Assembly (NCBI RefSeq): GCF_009834565.1
Contig: NZ_CP019428.1
Span: forward strand, 2,046,001 to 2,110,000
DNA from: Pseudomonas sp. R76
GTDB lineage: Bacteria > Pseudomonadota > Gammaproteobacteria > Pseudomonadales > Pseudomonadaceae
Length of the DNA: 64,000 nucleotides
Direction: 5' to 3'
This document shows positions 26,752 to 37,702 of the stretch, piece by piece. The notes below the pieces were generated by a model. That model was not told where the DNA came from. It ran no database searches and was given only the letters and a program-made list of their open reading frames with translations. The number at the start of each line of letters is the position of its first letter. The first letter of the stretch is position 1. Made by a program: the position numbers and the translations under genes.

Positions 26752-28266
26752 ATGCAATCCCGTCACTTGAAGTTGCTCGCCGCCGCTACATTAACGGCGT
26801 GGTCTCTTACCGCTGGCTTGGCGCAAGCCGCCGGCGTACTGACCATCGGCTGCCGTGAAGACAGCACCACCTTCGACCCGATCAAAAGCGCGCAAAACCG
26901 CGACACCTGGGTGTTCGCCAACGTCTACGACACGCTGGTGCGCGTGGATAACCTGGGCACCAAGATGGAACCGGGCCTGGCGCAAAGCTGGGAGATTTCC
27001 AAGGACGGCCTGACCTACACCTTCAAATTGCGCGAGGCGAAGTTCTCCGACGGCTCGCCGATCACCGCCGACGATGCGGCGTTCAGCTTGCTGCGTATCC
27101 GCGACAACAAGGCCTCGCTGTGGAGCGACCCGTTCAGCCTGATCAACACCGCCAAGGCGTCGGACCCGCAAACGCTGGTAGTCACCCTGAAAACCCCGGC
27201 TGTAGCCTTCCTCTCGCAATTGGCGTCGCCGACGGTGTCGATCCTGTCGGAAAAGGCCATGACCAAAATGGGCGAAGACGCCTACTCGGAAAACCCGGTG
27301 ACCTCCGGAGCGTTTACCGTGGAAGAGTGGCGCAAGGGCGATCGGGTCATTCTCAAGAAGAACCCGAACTTCTGGCAGGCCAAAAACGTCAGCCTGGATG
27401 GCGTGGAGTGGGTGTCGGTCACCGATGACAATACGCGCATGCGCATGGTGCAGAACAACGAACTCGACACGGCGATCTTCGTACCGTTCTCCCGCGTCGA
27501 AGAGCTGAAGAAAGACAAAAACGTAGTGATCCACGCCGACCCGTCCACCCGTGAAGATCACTTGCTGATCAACCACGCCCACGGCCTGCTGGCCAAGCAG
27601 CAGGTGCGCGAGGCGCTGGACATGGCCATCGATAAACAATCGCTGGTCAAGACCGCCACCTACGGTCAAGGCACCGTGGCCTATTCCTACATCCCCAAAG
27701 GCTCGCTGTACCACTACGCCAACAACCTGCAACGCCCGTATGACCCGACCGCTGCCAAGAAACTGCTGGAAGAGGCTGGCGCCAAGGACTTGAAGCTCAA
27801 TTACGTGGTCAACGCCGGCAACGAAGCCGACGAGCAGATTGCGGTGATCATCAAGGACCAGTTGGCCAAGGTTGGTGTGACCGCCAACCTGCAGAAAGTC
27901 GACCCGACCCAAAGCTGGCAGATGCTGGTGGACGGTGAGTACGATATTTCGGTGATGTACTGGACCAACGACATCCTCGACCCGGACCAGAAGACCACCT
28001 TCGTGCTGGGCCACGACACCAACCAGAACTACATGACCCGCTACAAGAACGACAAGGTCAAGGCACTGGTGGCGGCGGCGCGGATCGAGGCCGACCCGGT
28101 CAAGCGTGAGCAGATGTATGTGGAATTGCAGAAGCTGGCGAAACAGGACGTGAACTGGATCGACTTGTACTACAGCCCGTACATCAACATCTCACGCAAG
28201 AATGTGAGCAACTTCCTGCAGAACCCGCTGGGGCGTTTTACCCTGGAAGAAGTGGTGAAAAACTAA
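26752..28266 (+). CDS. ABC transporter substrate-binding protein (SBP family 5, DppA-like)
   Basis: A 504-residue periplasmic binding protein. A signal peptide (residues 1-26, ending AQA before AGVLTIGC) precedes a family-5 domain: 'FANVYDTLVRVDNLGTKMEPGLAQSWEISKDGLTYTFKLREAKFSDG'. AAGGAG lies eight bases before the ATG. Family-5 proteins bind peptides, nickel, opines or sugars; the ligand is not readable. As the last gene of the hydrolase/ABC operon it should capture the peptide-like or amide compound that the LuxR regulator responds to. In the PipR system the transporter is required for the response. Confidence 0.92.
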   Translation: MQSRHLKLLAAATLTAWSLTAGLAQAAGVLTIGCREDSTTFDPIKSAQNRDTWVFANVYDTLVRVDNLGTKMEPGLAQSWEISKDGLTYTFKLREAKFSDGSPITADDAAFSLLRIRDNKASLWSDPFSLINTAKASDPQTLVVTLKTPAVAFLSQLASPTVSILSEKAMTKMGEDAYSENPVTSGAFTVEEWRKGDRVILKKNPNFWQAKNVSLDGVEWVSVTDDNTRMRMVQNNELDTAIFVPFSRVEELKKDKNVVIHADPSTREDHLLINHAHGLLAKQQVREALDMAIDKQSLVKTATYGQGTVAYSYIPKGSLYHYANNLQRPYDPTAAKKLLEEAGAKDLKLNYVVNAGNEADEQIAVIIKDQLAKVGVTANLQKVDPTQSWQMLVDGEYDISVMYWTNDILDPDQKTTFVLGHDTNQNYMTRYKNDKVKALVAAARIEADPVKREQMYVELQKLAKQDVNWIDLYYSPYINISRKNVSNFLQNPLGRFTLEEVVKN

Positions 28267-28278
28267 ACCTCACCGCTT

Positions 28279-28418
28279 GATCGTTCCCACGCTCTGCGTG
28301 GGAATGAATCCTATGACGCTCCGCGTCACCCTTGCATAAGCGGGACGCGGAGCGTCCTTGGCGGCATTCCCACGCGGAGCGTGGGAACGATCAGCGGAGT
28401 GTGGGAACGATCAGCGGA
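28279..28418. repeat. Compound palindromic repeat with a 20-base tandem tail
   Basis: Second copy of the repeat at 20032-20134: outer arms GATCGTTCCCACGCTCTGCGTGGG and complement, inner arms around GACGCTCCGCGTC. Its right end continues with a near-tandem 20-base unit (CGGAGYGTGGGAACGATCAG, twice), which suggests replication slippage. It separates the convergent ABC operon and yciK. Confidence 0.85.
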
Positions 28419-28426
28419 GCGGCAGG

Positions 28427-29167
28427 TTACTGCGCATCAAACGCTTGCCCATTGATGCCGGCACTGTCCGGCCCCATCAGGTACAGGTACACCGGCATGA
28501 TTTCTTCCGGCGCCGGCCGTTCCATCGGGTTTTCACCGGGGTAGGCCTGGGCGCGCATGCTGGTGCGTGTACCGCCTGGGTTGATGCTGTTGGCGCGTAC
28601 CGAGGCGACGTCTTCCAGCTCATCGGCCAGGGTTTGCATCAAGCCTTCGGTTGCAAATTTCGACACGCCATACGCGCCCCAGTACGCCCGGCCTTTGCGC
28701 CCGACGCTGCTGGAGGTGAACACCACCGACGCGTCCTGGGACAGCTTGAGCAGTGGCAGCAAGGTGCTGGTCAGCATGAACATTGCGTTGACGTTGACGT
28801 GCATCACTCGCATGAAGTTTTCACCGGACAACTGCTCGATCGGCGTGCGTGGGCCGATGATCGAGGCGTTGTGCAGCAGGCCGTCGAGGTGGCCGAACTC
28901 CTTTTCGATCATCGCGGCCAGCTCATCGTATTGATGGGGCAGGGCGGTTTCCAGGTTGAACGGAATCACCACCGGCTGCGGTTGGCCCGCCGCTTCGATC
29001 TCGTCATACACCTGGGCCAGGTTGGCTTCGGTCTTGCCCAGCAACAACACGGTGGCGCCATGGGCGGCGTAGGTTTTTGCCGCTGCGGCGCCAATCCCGC
29101 GACCGGCACCGGTCACCAGGATTACCCGGCCTTTGAGCAGTTCTGGGCGTGCGGAGTAATCAAACAT
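28427..29167 (-). CDS. yciK: Short-chain dehydrogenase YciK
   Basis: A 246-residue SDR oxidoreductase. The cofactor loop GAGRGIG is at residues 20-26; the catalytic segment 'VVFTSSSVGRKGRAYWGAYGVSKFATEG' supplies Ser, Tyr and Lys. The ending 'GINGQAFDAQ' and the N-terminal 'LLKGRVILVTGAGRGIG' fit YciK, an NADP-dependent enzyme of unknown physiological substrate. It is the last gene of a group on this strand (mtaD, ubiG, mupP, yciK) in the P. aeruginosa order, though a REP pair and about 180 bases separate it from mupP. Confidence 0.92.
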   Translation of the reverse strand: MFDYSARPELLKGRVILVTGAGRGIGAAAAKTYAAHGATVLLLGKTEANLAQVYDEIEAAGQPQPVVIPFNLETALPHQYDELAAMIEKEFGHLDGLLHNASIIGPRTPIEQLSGENFMRVMHVNVNAMFMLTSTLLPLLKLSQDASVVFTSSSVGRKGRAYWGAYGVSKFATEGLMQTLADELEDVASVRANSINPGGTRTSMRAQAYPGENPMERPAPEEIMPVYLYLMGPDSAGINGQAFDAQ

Positions 29168-29222
29168 AAATAGCCTCGACAGAATTCAAGGTGATACAGC
29201 TCTTGAAGTGGAATCCATTTCA

Positions 29223-29311
29223 GGTGGGAGCTGGCTTGCCTGCGATGGCGGTCTGCCAGCCAGCACCTCTGGCGACAGGTAATCCGTCATCGCAGGCAAG
29301 CCAGCTCCCAC
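29223..29311. repeat. Paired inverted REP elements
   Basis: GTGGGAGCTGGCTTGCCTGCGAT and its inverted partner with a 40-base spacer lie between mupP and yciK, inside a same-strand gene series. They could act as an RNA-processing or stability hairpin between the two. Confidence 0.9.
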
Positions 29312-29344
29312 AGTGATCTCAGTGTGGGTGAGATCTTCGAACAA

Positions 29345-30016
29345 TCAGCAACTGCACAGTGCGTTATCCAGCACCTTGCGCAGTTCCAGCGGGTGATCCA
29401 CCACCACATCGGCGCCCCAATTGCGCGGGTTGTCGTCCGGGTGGATGTAGCCGAACGTAACCGCGGCGGTGCGGGTGCCGGCGTCGCGGCCGGACTCGAT
29501 GTCACGCAGGTCATCGCCCACGAACAGCACGCTGGCCGGGTCCAGGTCGAGCATCTTGCACGCCAGGATCAGCGGTTCCGGGTCTGGCTTGCTGTTCTTT
29601 ACGTGGTCCGGGCAGATCAGCAGCGCCGAGCGCTCGGCCAGGCCCAACTGCTGCATGATCGGTTCGGCAAAGCGCAGCGGCTTGTTGGTGACCACGCCCC
29701 ACACCAGCTTGGATTTTTCGATGTCCTGCAGCAGTTCTTCCATGCCGTCGAACAGTTTGCTGTGGATCGCGCAGCCCTTGAGGTAGCGCTCCAGGAACTC
29801 CAGGCGCAGTTCTTCAAAGCCTGGGGATTCGGGGTCCATCGAGAAGGTCACGGCGACCATCGCCCGCGCGCCACCGGAGATTTCATCACGGATGTGCTGG
29901 TCGTTGATCGGCGCCAGGCCGCGATCGGCGCGCATCGCCTGGCAGATCGCGATGAAGTCCGGCGCGGTGTCCAGCAACGTACCGTCCATATCGAAGAGAA
30001 CCGCTCGCAACTTCAC
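29345..30016 (-). CDS. mupP: N-acetylmuramic acid 6-phosphate phosphatase MupP
   Basis: A 223-residue HAD-IA phosphatase, often annotated as phosphoglycolate phosphatase. Motif I is '[15 protein letters not shown]' with Asp9 and Asp11; motif II 'VVTNKP'; motif III Lys in '[10 protein letters not shown]'; motif IV '[14 protein letters not shown]'. In Pseudomonas the gene beside ubiG and yciK encodes MupP, which dephosphorylates MurNAc-6-phosphate in the recycling route that bypasses de novo peptidoglycan synthesis and gives intrinsic fosfomycin tolerance. The call rests on family and gene order. It starts four bases after ubiG, so the two are co-translated. Confidence 0.88.
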   Translation of the reverse strand: MKLRAVLFDMDGTLLDTAPDFIAICQAMRADRGLAPINDQHIRDEISGGARAMVAVTFSMDPESPGFEELRLEFLERYLKGCAIHSKLFDGMEELLQDIEKSKLVWGVVTNKPLRFAEPIMQQLGLAERSALLICPDHVKNSKPDPEPLILACKMLDLDPASVLFVGDDLRDIESGRDAGTRTAAVTFGYIHPDDNPRNWGADVVVDHPLELRKVLDNALCSC

Positions 30017-30020
30017 AGGC

Positions 30021-30719
30021 TTACTCCTCGCGCAGGGTCTGGATCATGTAGTTGACGTCAACGTCGCTGGCCAACTTGTAGTGCTTGGTCAGTGGGTTGT
30101 AGGTCAGGCCGATGATGTCTTTGACGGTCAGCCCGGCCTGACGGCTCCAGGCGCCCAGCTCGGAGGGGCGGATGAATTTCTTGAAGTCATGGGTGCCGCG
30201 TGGCAGCAGCTTCATGATGTATTCAGCGCCGATGATCGCGAACAGGTAGGCCTTGGGGTTGCGGTTGATGGTGGAGAAGAACACCTGGCCGCCCGGCTTG
30301 ACCATGCGAAAGCACGCGCGGATCACCGAGGACGGGTCGGGCACGTGCTCGAGCATCTCAAGGCAGGTGACCACGTCGAACTGCTCGGGCATTTCCTCGG
30401 CCAGGGCTTCGGCGGTGATCTGGCGGTATTCCACGCTCACGCCGGATTCCAGCTGGTGCAGTTGAGCCACGGCCAGTGGCGCTTCGCCCATGTCGATGCC
30501 CATTACGGTGGCGCCACGCTGGGCCATGGCTTCGCTGAGGATGCCGCCGCCGCAACCGACGTCGAGCACCTTCTTGCCGGCCAGGTTGACGCGTTCGTCA
30601 ATCCAGTTGACCCGCAGCGGGTTGATGTCGTGTAGGGGTTTGAACTCGCTTTCGCGGTCCCACCAGCGGTGAGCCAGGGCTTCGAATTTGGCGATTTCGG
30701 CGTGGTCGACGTTGCTCAT
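30021..30719 (-). CDS. ubiG: Ubiquinone biosynthesis O-methyltransferase UbiG
   Basis: A 232-residue SAM-dependent methyltransferase that does both O-methylations of the ubiquinone ring. The SAM-binding motif is [16 protein letters not shown] (residues 51-66); the N-terminus '[21 protein letters not shown]' and '[15 protein letters not shown]' are typical of UbiG, as is '[17 protein letters not shown]' in the C-terminal half. The ATG at 30719 is chosen over the open frame to 30821. It lies downstream of mtaD and directly upstream of mupP. Confidence 0.96.
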   Translation of the reverse strand: MSNVDHAEIAKFEALAHRWWDRESEFKPLHDINPLRVNWIDERVNLAGKKVLDVGCGGGILSEAMAQRGATVMGIDMGEAPLAVAQLHQLESGVSVEYRQITAEALAEEMPEQFDVVTCLEMLEHVPDPSSVIRACFRMVKPGGQVFFSTINRNPKAYLFAIIGAEYIMKLLPRGTHDFKKFIRPSELGAWSRQAGLTVKDIIGLTYNPLTKHYKLASDVDVNYMIQTLREE

Positions 30720-30783
30720 GGTGAATCCTCTAAATCTGATAAATCGGTCTGCCGGTCTTGAACGCCAGGGTTCAAGATCGGCG

Positions 30784-32115
30784 TTATTCGCTGTGCCCGC
30801 TGATGCGTTGGCCCCAGGCAATGGCCGTGGCGGTCAACTGTTGTTCATCCATGCGGGTCAATTGCCGGTCGTCGAGCAACTGCTTGCCGGCGACCCAAAG
30901 GTGTTTCACACAATCGCGTCCGGTGGCATATATAAGCTGTGAGACCGGATCGTAGATCGGTTGTTGCGCCAGCCCTGAAAGATCAAAGGCCACGATATCG
31001 GCAGCCTTGCCGACTTCCAGCGAGCCAATCTCGCTTTCCATGCCCATGGCGCGGGCGCCGTTGAGCGTGGCCATGCGCAGGGCGCGGTGGGCATCCAGGG
31101 CGGTGGCCGAGCCGGCGACGGCCTTGGCCAGCAGCGCGGCGGTACGGGTTTCGCCCAACAGGTCAAGGTCATTGTTGCTGGCGGCGCCATCGGTGCCGAT
31201 CGCCACGTTGACGCCAGCCTGCCACAGACGCTCCACCGGGCAAAAGCCGCTGGCCAGTTTCAGGTTCGATTCCGGGCAATGGATGATGCTGGTGTTGCTT
31301 TCTACCAGCAAAGCCAGGTCATCCTCGCTGATTTGGGTCATATGAACGGCCTGGAAGCGCGGGCCGAGCAGGCCGAGGCGGCCCAGGCGCGCCAATGGGC
31401 GCTCACCCGTCTTCTCGACGGCTTGCTGCACTTCGAAGGCGGTTTCGTGCACGTGCATATGAATGGACGCGTCCAGCTCTTCGGCGATGATGCGGATTTT
31501 CTCCAGGTTTTCGTCGCACACGGTGTACGGCGCGTGGGGCCCGAAGGTGATCTTGATGCGCGGGTGGTGCTTGAGGTCGCCGAACAGCTCGACGCCCTGG
31601 CGAATCGCCTCGTCGGGTGTGCTGGCGCCGGGAATCGGGAAGTCGAGGATCGGAATCGCGATTTGCGCGCGCATGCCGCTGTTGTGCACGCAGTCGCTGG
31701 CGACCTTGGGGTAGAAGTACATGTCGGAGAAGCAGGTGATGCCACCCTTGAGCTGTTCGGCGATAGCCAGGTCGGTGCCGTCGCGCACGAAGGCTTCATC
31801 GACCCATTTGGCTTCGGCGGGCCAGATATGCTTTTCCAGCCAGGTCATCAATGGCAGGTCATCGGCCAGGCCGCGAAACAGGCTCATCGCCGCGTGCCCG
31901 TGGGCGTTGATCAGACCGGGGCTGAGCAACATGCCCGGCAGCTCGCGTACTTCACTGGCCGCCAGCTTCAAGGCCGCAGCCCGCGGCCCGATAAAGGCAA
32001 TGCGCCCATCACGGATGCCCAGGCCATGTTCCTTGAGCACCACGCCGGCAGGTTCGACAGGCACCAGCCAAGTGGGCAGCAGCAACAGGTCGAGCGGGGC
32101 GGCAGTGGAGGTCAT
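30784..32115 (-). CDS. mtaD: 5'-Methylthioadenosine/S-adenosylhomocysteine deaminase (TRZ/ATZ family)
   Basis: A 443-residue amidohydrolase. Metal-binding His72 and His74 sit in '[18 protein letters not shown]'; further ligands are in '[14 protein letters not shown]' and the Asp of '[15 protein letters not shown]'. In P. aeruginosa the orthologue at this position deaminates methylthioadenosine to methylthioinosine as the first step of an alternative methionine-salvage route. It is divergent from mtnA across 109 bases, which fits a shared role. It is the first gene of the mtaD-ubiG-mupP-yciK series. Confidence 0.92.
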   Translation of the reverse strand: MTSTAAPLDLLLLPTWLVPVEPAGVVLKEHGLGIRDGRIAFIGPRAAALKLAASEVRELPGMLLSPGLINAHGHAAMSLFRGLADDLPLMTWLEKHIWPAEAKWVDEAFVRDGTDLAIAEQLKGGITCFSDMYFYPKVASDCVHNSGMRAQIAIPILDFPIPGASTPDEAIRQGVELFGDLKHHPRIKITFGPHAPYTVCDENLEKIRIIAEELDASIHMHVHETAFEVQQAVEKTGERPLARLGRLGLLGPRFQAVHMTQISEDDLALLVESNTSIIHCPESNLKLASGFCPVERLWQAGVNVAIGTDGAASNNDLDLLGETRTAALLAKAVAGSATALDAHRALRMATLNGARAMGMESEIGSLEVGKAADIVAFDLSGLAQQPIYDPVSQLIYATGRDCVKHLWVAGKQLLDDRQLTRMDEQQLTATAIAWGQRISGHSE

Positions 32116-32224
32116 CGCAGGCTTCTTCCCAGGCAGCTATAAAAGAAGGGCGAAGTATACCCGAGCGTCCTGGCTGGCGGATCGCTATAATCGGCGGCTT
32201 TTGTTCATGAGTGCGGGGTAAGGG

Positions 32225-33295
32225 ATGCGCGACCGACTGTTAGCGGCAGACAACGTGAGGGCCATCGAGTGGCGTGATGGCGCACTGCACCTGCTCGATC
32301 AGCGTGCCTTGCCGTCCCGGGAAGCCTGGGTTGCCTGCACTACCGCGGCTGAAGTCGCCGACGCGATTCGCACGATGGTGGTGCGCGGCGCCCCGGCGAT
32401 TGGTATCAGCGCCGCCTATGGCCTGGTGCTCGCCGCCCGTGAACGCATCGCTGAAGGCGGTGATTGGCAGGCTGCGTGGGAAGAAGACTACGCGCTCCTG
32501 GCCGATAGCCGCCCGACCGCGTCGAACCTGTTCTGGGCCTTGAAGCGCATGCGCGATCGCCTCGACCGCGTCAAGAAGCACGCCGACCCGCTGGCGGTGC
32601 TGGAAGCCGAAGCCATCGCGATCCATGAAAGTGATCGGGAGGCCAATGTGGTCATGGCCCAATTGGGCCTCGATCGGATTCGCAAACACCAAGGCAACGC
32701 TCAGGCGATCCTGACCCACGGCAATGCCGGTGCGCTGGCCACGGGCGGCGTCGGCACGGCCCTTGGGGTGGTTCGCGCGGCCTTCCTTGAAGGTTTGGTT
32801 GAACATGTCTATGTCAATGAAACGCGGCCCTGGCTGCAAGGTTCGCGGCTGACCGCGTGGGAGCTGGCAGGCGAGGGCATCCCGGTGACGGTCAATGCTG
32901 ACTCGGCCGGCGCGCATATCCTCAAGACCAAGGGCGTGACCTGGGTGATCGTCGGCGCCGACTGCATTGCCGCCAACGGTGATGTGATCGGCACCATCGG
33001 CACCTATCAGCTGGCCGTGTGCGCGATGCACCATGGCGTGCGCTTCATGGTGGTGGCGCCGAGTTCGACGCTTGATTTGATGATGGCCACCGGCGAAGAC
33101 GTCAGCCTGGAAGAGCGTGAGGCGGCTGAGTTGCTGGATGTGATGGGCCAGCGCTTGGAGGTTGCGGCGTTTAACCCGGTGTTTGACGTGACGCCGGCCG
33201 ACCTGATTGATGTGATCGTGACCGAAAAAGGCGTCGTCGAGCGGCCGGATACGGCCAAGTTGGCCAAGTTGATGTGCCGTAAGCGGTTGCATTGA
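32225..33295 (+). CDS. mtnA: MtnA homologue (methylthioribose-1-phosphate isomerase) with an altered active site
   Basis: A 356-residue protein that matches MtnA over its full length ('[22 protein letters not shown]', '[14 protein letters not shown]', '[10 protein letters not shown]', '[14 protein letters not shown]'). MtnA isomerises methylthioribose-1-phosphate to the ribulose form. However, residues that are nearly fixed in the family are changed: the catalytic Cys of the HCN(T/A)G motif is Gly166 (THGNAG), the Arg after the catalytic Asp246 in GADR is Cys247, and the Asn-Lys of the NKIGT motif is Gly256-Thr257. The frame is intact and gene order conserved. It may be inactive, re-purposed, or recently decayed. 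The last change arises from a 9-base tandem copy (ATCGGCACC twice). Confidence 0.85.
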   Translation: MRDRLLAADNVRAIEWRDGALHLLDQRALPSREAWVACTTAAEVADAIRTMVVRGAPAIGISAAYGLVLAARERIAEGGDWQAAWEEDYALLADSRPTASNLFWALKRMRDRLDRVKKHADPLAVLEAEAIAIHESDREANVVMAQLGLDRIRKHQGNAQAILTHGNAGALATGGVGTALGVVRAAFLEGLVEHVYVNETRPWLQGSRLTAWELAGEGIPVTVNADSAGAHILKTKGVTWVIVGADCIAANGDVIGTIGTYQLAVCAMHHGVRFMVVAPSSTLDLMMATGEDVSLEEREAAELLDVMGQRLEVAAFNPVFDVTPADLIDVIVTEKGVVERPDTAKLAKLMCRKRLH

Positions 33296-33318
33296 GGAGG
33301 GTGGCGCCTGTGAGATTG

Positions 33319-33393
33319 CATTCGCGAGCAAGCCCGCTCCCACATTTGAATTGTGAACACATTCAAGTGTGGGAGCGGGCTTGCTCGCGAATG
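33319..33393. repeat. Paired REP elements, close tail-to-tail arrangement
   Basis: CATTCGCGAGCAAGCCCGCTCCCACA (33319-33344) and its exact complement (33368-33393) with only 23 bases between them. The orientation is opposite to most pairs here, with the GTGGGA ends facing inward. It forms a 26-base-pair hairpin and may end the mtnA transcript. Confidence 0.9.
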
Positions 33394-33719
33394 GGCCTTC
33401 AAAGTCAACAAAATCCTTGGATCTGAACCTTGAAAATAGCATCAACCCACTTCTGAGCCTCTCTCGTCCCCCTCAAGCCTGTCATCCGTCAAATTACTAG
33501 CCTCCATGCGCATCAGGGGGATAGGTGCGTGGCGGCGATTGTGATAACATCCGGCGGTTTCCAGGGTGGCCCCGAGGGGCTGCCTATAACGTGCAGATCC
33601 GTGTCATAACTCGTTGATTTGTCGTAAGTCGTTGTCAGGCACTCTGCCGGCAGCGGCGAGCTTCGTTCGTCCCATATGGATGTGACGAGGTTTCACCCGA
33701 AAAAGGAATCAGGCTTCTC
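33394..33719. other. Intergenic region upstream of gyrA
   Basis: About 325 bases between the REP pair and gyrA. It should hold the gyrA promoter. I see a short GC hairpin (GGCCCCGAGGGGCT near 33567) and AAAAGGA about a dozen bases before the ATG as ribosome-binding site. No gene is recognisable. Confidence 0.5.
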
Positions 33720-36374
<2,655 letters not shown>

Positions 36375-36384
36375 GCGGACACAC

Positions 36385-36419
36385 AGGGGGCGGATGAAGA
36401 TTCGCCCCCTTGTTGTTTG
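36385..36419 (+). terminator. Intrinsic terminator of gyrA
   Basis: The arms AGGGGGCG and CGCCCCCT (36385-36392 and 36403-36410) pair around a 10-base loop and lead into TTGTTGTTTGT. It begins ten bases after the gyrA stop. Confidence 0.8.
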
Positions 36420-36458
36420 TCCCCTTTGAAACACAAGTTTTTGTCCTGGCTCGGTCCC

Positions 36459-36545
36459 TGTGGGAGCTGGCTTGCCTGCGATAGCATCACCTCGGTATCA
36501 CTGAGCTACCCAGGTGCCTGTATCGCAGGCAAGCCAGCTCCCACA
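36459..36545. repeat. Paired inverted REP elements
   Basis: GTGGGAGCTGGCTTGCCTGCGAT and inverted partner with a 40-base spacer, between the gyrA terminator and serC. Confidence 0.9.
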
Positions 36546-36616
36546 AAGGTCCGCTCCAGAGAAAGCGCGTTACCGAACATGATTGCAGCCCCAACCAGAG
36601 CAGAGTGAGATTGGAT

Positions 36617-37702
36617 GTGAGCAAGAGAGCCTATAACTTCTGTGCCGGTCCCGCGGCGCTTCCTGAAGCAGTCCTGCAGCGTGCGCAGGGTGAACTCCTC
36701 GACTGGCATGGAAAAGGCCTCTCCGTGATGGAAATGAGCCATCGCAGCGATGAGTTCGTGTCCATTGCCACCAAGGCCGAGCAGGATTTGCGCGACTTGC
36801 TGGACATCCCATCCGATTACAAAGTGTTGTTCCTGCAAGGCGGCGCCAGCCAGCAGTTTGCCCAGATTCCGCTGAACCTGCTGCCCGAAGGCGGCACTGC
36901 CGACTATATCGACACCGGTATCTGGGGCCAGAAGGCCATTGAAGAGGCCTCGCGCTACGGTCACGTCAATGTGGCCGGCACCGCCAAGCCTTACGACTAC
37001 TTCGCGATTCCGGGTCAGAACGAGTGGAAGTTGTCTGCGGATGCGGCCTACGTTCACTACGTCGCCAACGAAACCATCGGCGGCCTGGAATTCGACTGGG
37101 TACCGCAAGTGGGTGACGTGCCATTGGTGTGCGACATGTCCTCGGACATCCTCTCGCGCCCGATCGACGTGTCCAAGTACGGCATGATCTACGCCGGTGC
37201 ACAGAAAAACATCGGCCCGAGCGGCATCCTGGTCAACATCATCCGTGAAGACTTGCTGGGTCGCGCCCGTTCGCTGTGCCCGACCATGCTCAACTACAAG
37301 GTCGCGGCCGATAACGGTTCGATGTACAACACCCCGCCGGCGTTTGCCTGGTATTTGTCCGGTTTGGTTTTCGAGTGGCTCAAGGAGCAGGGCGGTGTCG
37401 CCGCCATGGGCAAGCTGAACGAAGAGAAGAAGCGCACCCTGTACGACTTCATCGACGCCAGCGGCCTGTACAGCAACCCAATCAACCTCACCGACCGCTC
37501 GTGGATGAACGTGCCGTTCCGTCTGGCTGATGATCGTCTGGACAAGCCGTTCCTGGCCGGTGCCGACGCGCGTGGCCTGCTGAACCTCAAGGGCCACCGT
37601 TCGGTCGGTGGCATGCGCGCCTCCATTTACAACGCTGTCGACATCAACGCCATCAAGGCGCTGGTTGCCTACATGGCAGAGTTCGAAAAGGAACACGGCT
37701 AA
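36617..37702 (+). CDS. serC: Phosphoserine aminotransferase
   Basis: A 361-residue PLP enzyme that makes phosphoserine from phosphohydroxypyruvate and also serves pyridoxal phosphate synthesis. It begins with 'MSKRAYNFCAGPAALP', the family start, from a GTG; the GTG at 36605 would add four residues. PLP-binding Lys197 is in 'IYAGAQKNIGPSG', and 'EMSHRS' (residues 39-44) and 'GGASQQF' (75-81) are conserved. The length matches the E. coli enzyme (362). Its TAA stop overlaps the pheA ATG by one base, so translation is coupled into the aromatic operon. Confidence 0.97.
   Translation: MSKRAYNFCAGPAALPEAVLQRAQGELLDWHGKGLSVMEMSHRSDEFVSIATKAEQDLRDLLDIPSDYKVLFLQGGASQQFAQIPLNLLPEGGTADYIDTGIWGQKAIEEASRYGHVNVAGTAKPYDYFAIPGQNEWKLSADAAYVHYVANETIGGLEFDWVPQVGDVPLVCDMSSDILSRPIDVSKYGMIYAGAQKNIGPSGILVNIIREDLLGRARSLCPTMLNYKVAADNGSMYNTPPAFAWYLSGLVFEWLKEQGGVAAMGKLNEEKKRTLYDFIDASGLYSNPINLTDRSWMNVPFRLADDRLDKPFLAGADARGLLNLKGHRSVGGMRASIYNAVDINAIKALVAYMAEFEKEHG

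Noticed and set aside
29345..30016. Phosphoglycolate phosphatase (Gph)
   Set aside because: The HAD-IA sequence alone would allow it, but the ubiG-mupP-yciK order is that of the Pseudomonas MurNAc-6-phosphate phosphatase gene.
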